Below are positions 6,535-7,697 of a stretch of DNA of 7,697 nucleotides, piece by piece. Source of the DNA: an uncultured Allomuricauda sp. (GTDB lineage Bacteria > Bacteroidota > Bacteroidia > Flavobacteriales > Flavobacteriaceae). The notes under the pieces are model-generated. The model searched no databases. It saw only the letters and a program-made list of their open reading frames with translations, and was not told the DNA's origin. The stretch is from positions 1-7,697 of the forward strand of contig CALDPL010000324.1 of assembly GCA_937911965.1 (NCBI GenBank). The letters run 5' to 3'. Each line of letters starts with the position of its first letter. Position 1 is the stretch's first letter. Both the position numbers and the translations under genes were made by a program.

Positions 6535-7697
6535 ATGAGCACGGAACTAATTTACCTCCTTATCGGGTCCCTTTCCCTTTTCATCGGCCTGGCCGTGGGC
6601 ACCTACGTACAGAGGCTAAAGACCAGGAATACCGAAATGGTTCGCGAGGAACGGGAACAATCCCTGAATGCCACGATCAAAACCCTGAACGATCGGGCCC
6701 TGATGGACGAGGAAGAGAAAAAAAGGCTGCAATTGGAGAAGGAGCGGATGGGCAACCAATTGATCCGCTATGAGGTCGATATGGAAAACCTGCAGCGAAC
6801 AAACGAGGAACAACGGGCCGAGGTGGAAAAGTTACAGGAAAAATTCACCAAGGAATTCGAGAACCTTGCCAATAAGATCTTGGAGGAAAAGAGTGAAAAG
6901 TTCACCAAGAGCAATAAGGAGAACATAGAGAACATCCTCAGTCCCTTGAGCAAAAAAATCAAGGAATTCGAGGAGAAGGTGGAGAATTCCCAAAAGGAGA
7001 ACATCGGCATCCACGCCGCCCTCAAAGAGCAATTGCTGCATTTGCAGAACCAGAACCTCAAGATCACCCAAGAGGCCGAGAACCTGACAAAGGCCCTCAA
7101 GGGGGACAGCAAGATGCAGGGTAACTGGGGAGAACTGGTCCTGGAACGGGTGTTGGAAAAATCCGGTCTGGAGAAGGACAGGGAGTACAGTGTCCAACAA
7201 AGTTTTGTGCGGGAGGATGGAAGCAGGGTCATGCCCGATGTGATCATCAACCTGCCCAACGGCAAGAAAATGATCGTGGATTCCAAGGTATCCCTGACCG
7301 ATTACGAACGATATACCAATGCCGACGGGGAGGACCGGCCCAAATTTCTCAAGGACCATATCAACTCCCTCAGACGGCACGTGGAACAGCTATCGGCCAA
7401 AAAGTACGAGGACCTCTACGAGATGGAAAGCCCTGACTTTGTACTGCTGTTCGTGCCCATTGAACCGGCTTTTGCCATAGCCATAAACGAGGACAACACC
7501 CTGTACAACAAAGCTTTTGAACAGAACATAGTCATTGTGACCCCCTCCACCCTCTTGGCGACCCTTCGCACCATAGATTCGATGTGGAGCAACGAGAAAC
7601 AACAGCGCAACGCCATCGAGATCGCCAAACAGGCCGGGGCCCTTTACGATAAATTCGAGGGCTTCGTATCCGACCTGACCAAGGTGGGCAAGAAAAT
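6535..7697 (+). CDS. rmuC: RmuC-family DNA recombination protein, 3' truncated
   Basis: RmuC proteins have a restriction-endonuclease-like (PD-(D/E)XK-type) fold and are linked to limiting inversions and other rearrangements at short inverted repeats; the biochemical activity is poorly defined. The ATG at 6535 opens a frame that runs without a stop to the right edge, giving about 387 residues. An N-terminal membrane helix (about residues 5-22, LIYLLIGSLSLFIGLAVG) leads into a long, highly charged coiled coil (about 25-150, rich in Glu, Lys and Gln). The conserved RmuC core then follows: GNWGELVLERVLEKSGL, the VMPDVIINLPNGKKMIVDSK stretch (PD...DSK, the likely nuclease-fold residues), DFVLLFVPIEPAFAIAI, and the STLLATLRTI segment. 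The final part and stop codon lie outside. It follows the B12 transporter operon on the same strand after 86 bp; a functional link is not evident. Confidence 0.93.
   Translation, partial: MSTELIYLLIGSLSLFIGLAVGTYVQRLKTRNTEMVREEREQSLNATIKTLNDRALMDEEEKKRLQLEKERMGNQLIRYEVDMENLQRTNEEQRAEVEKLQEKFTKEFENLANKILEEKSEKFTKSNKENIENILSPLSKKIKEFEEKVENSQKENIGIHAALKEQLLHLQNQNLKITQEAENLTKALKGDSKMQGNWGELVLERVLEKSGLEKDREYSVQQSFVREDGSRVMPDVIINLPNGKKMIVDSKVSLTDYERYTNADGEDRPKFLKDHINSLRRHVEQLSAKKYEDLYEMESPDFVLLFVPIEPAFAIAINEDNTLYNKAFEQNIVIVTPSTLLATLRTIDSMWSNEKQQRNAIEIAKQAGALYDKFEGFVSDLTKVGKK

Noticed and set aside
6832..7380. Long - strand open frames opposite rmuC
   Set aside because: The + strand frame encodes a clear RmuC protein. 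The antisense frames are Leu/Phe-rich complements of the Glu/Lys-rich coiled coil, which can imitate membrane proteins.
1..7697. Mobile elements, CRISPR arrays, tRNA genes or defence systems
   Set aside because: I saw no transposase or integrase, no regularly spaced repeats, no tRNA-like cloverleaf and no defence-type domains; every long stretch is explained by the listed genes and the riboswitch.

Overview
The window looks like chromosomal DNA from a Bacteroidota bacterium, most likely Flavobacteriaceae with a fairly high G+C content (judged by eye, not computed). The evidence is the protein style of the SusC/BtuB-like receptor, the S41 peptidase and the FecCD permease. There are also near-matches to the Bacteroidota -7 promoter element TAnnTTTG, and few Shine-Dalgarno sequences.

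Layout from left to right. (1) The C-terminal part of an S41-family serine peptidase (+ strand, truncated by the left edge). (2) A strong bidirectional terminator between convergent genes. (3) A BtuB-type TonB-dependent outer-membrane receptor (- strand). (4) A 348-bp divergent intergenic region. It holds a well-conserved cobalamin (B12) riboswitch on the - strand, leading into the receptor gene, plus candidate promoters for both directions. (5) A compact + strand operon encoding a lipoprotein binding protein (BtuF-like), a FecCD/BtuC-type permease and a BtuD-type ATPase, with junctions TAA|ATG and TAATG. (6) An 86-bp gap, then rmuC (+ strand), which runs off the right edge.

How the genes work together: the receptor takes a corrinoid through the outer membrane using TonB energy. 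The lipoprotein binds it in the periplasm, and the permease-ATPase pair carries it across the inner membrane. The riboswitch on the receptor mRNA should shut off receptor synthesis when cobalamin is plentiful. It also supports B12, rather than heme or siderophore, as the substrate of the adjacent ABC transporter. The S41 peptidase and RmuC look like unrelated neighbours.

I see no tRNA, rRNA, CRISPR array, insertion sequence, phage gene or defence system. The most interesting parts are regulatory: the riboswitch expression platform, a hairpin that buries the receptor start codon, and the apparent absence of a riboswitch on the transporter operon. No clearly novel system is evident.
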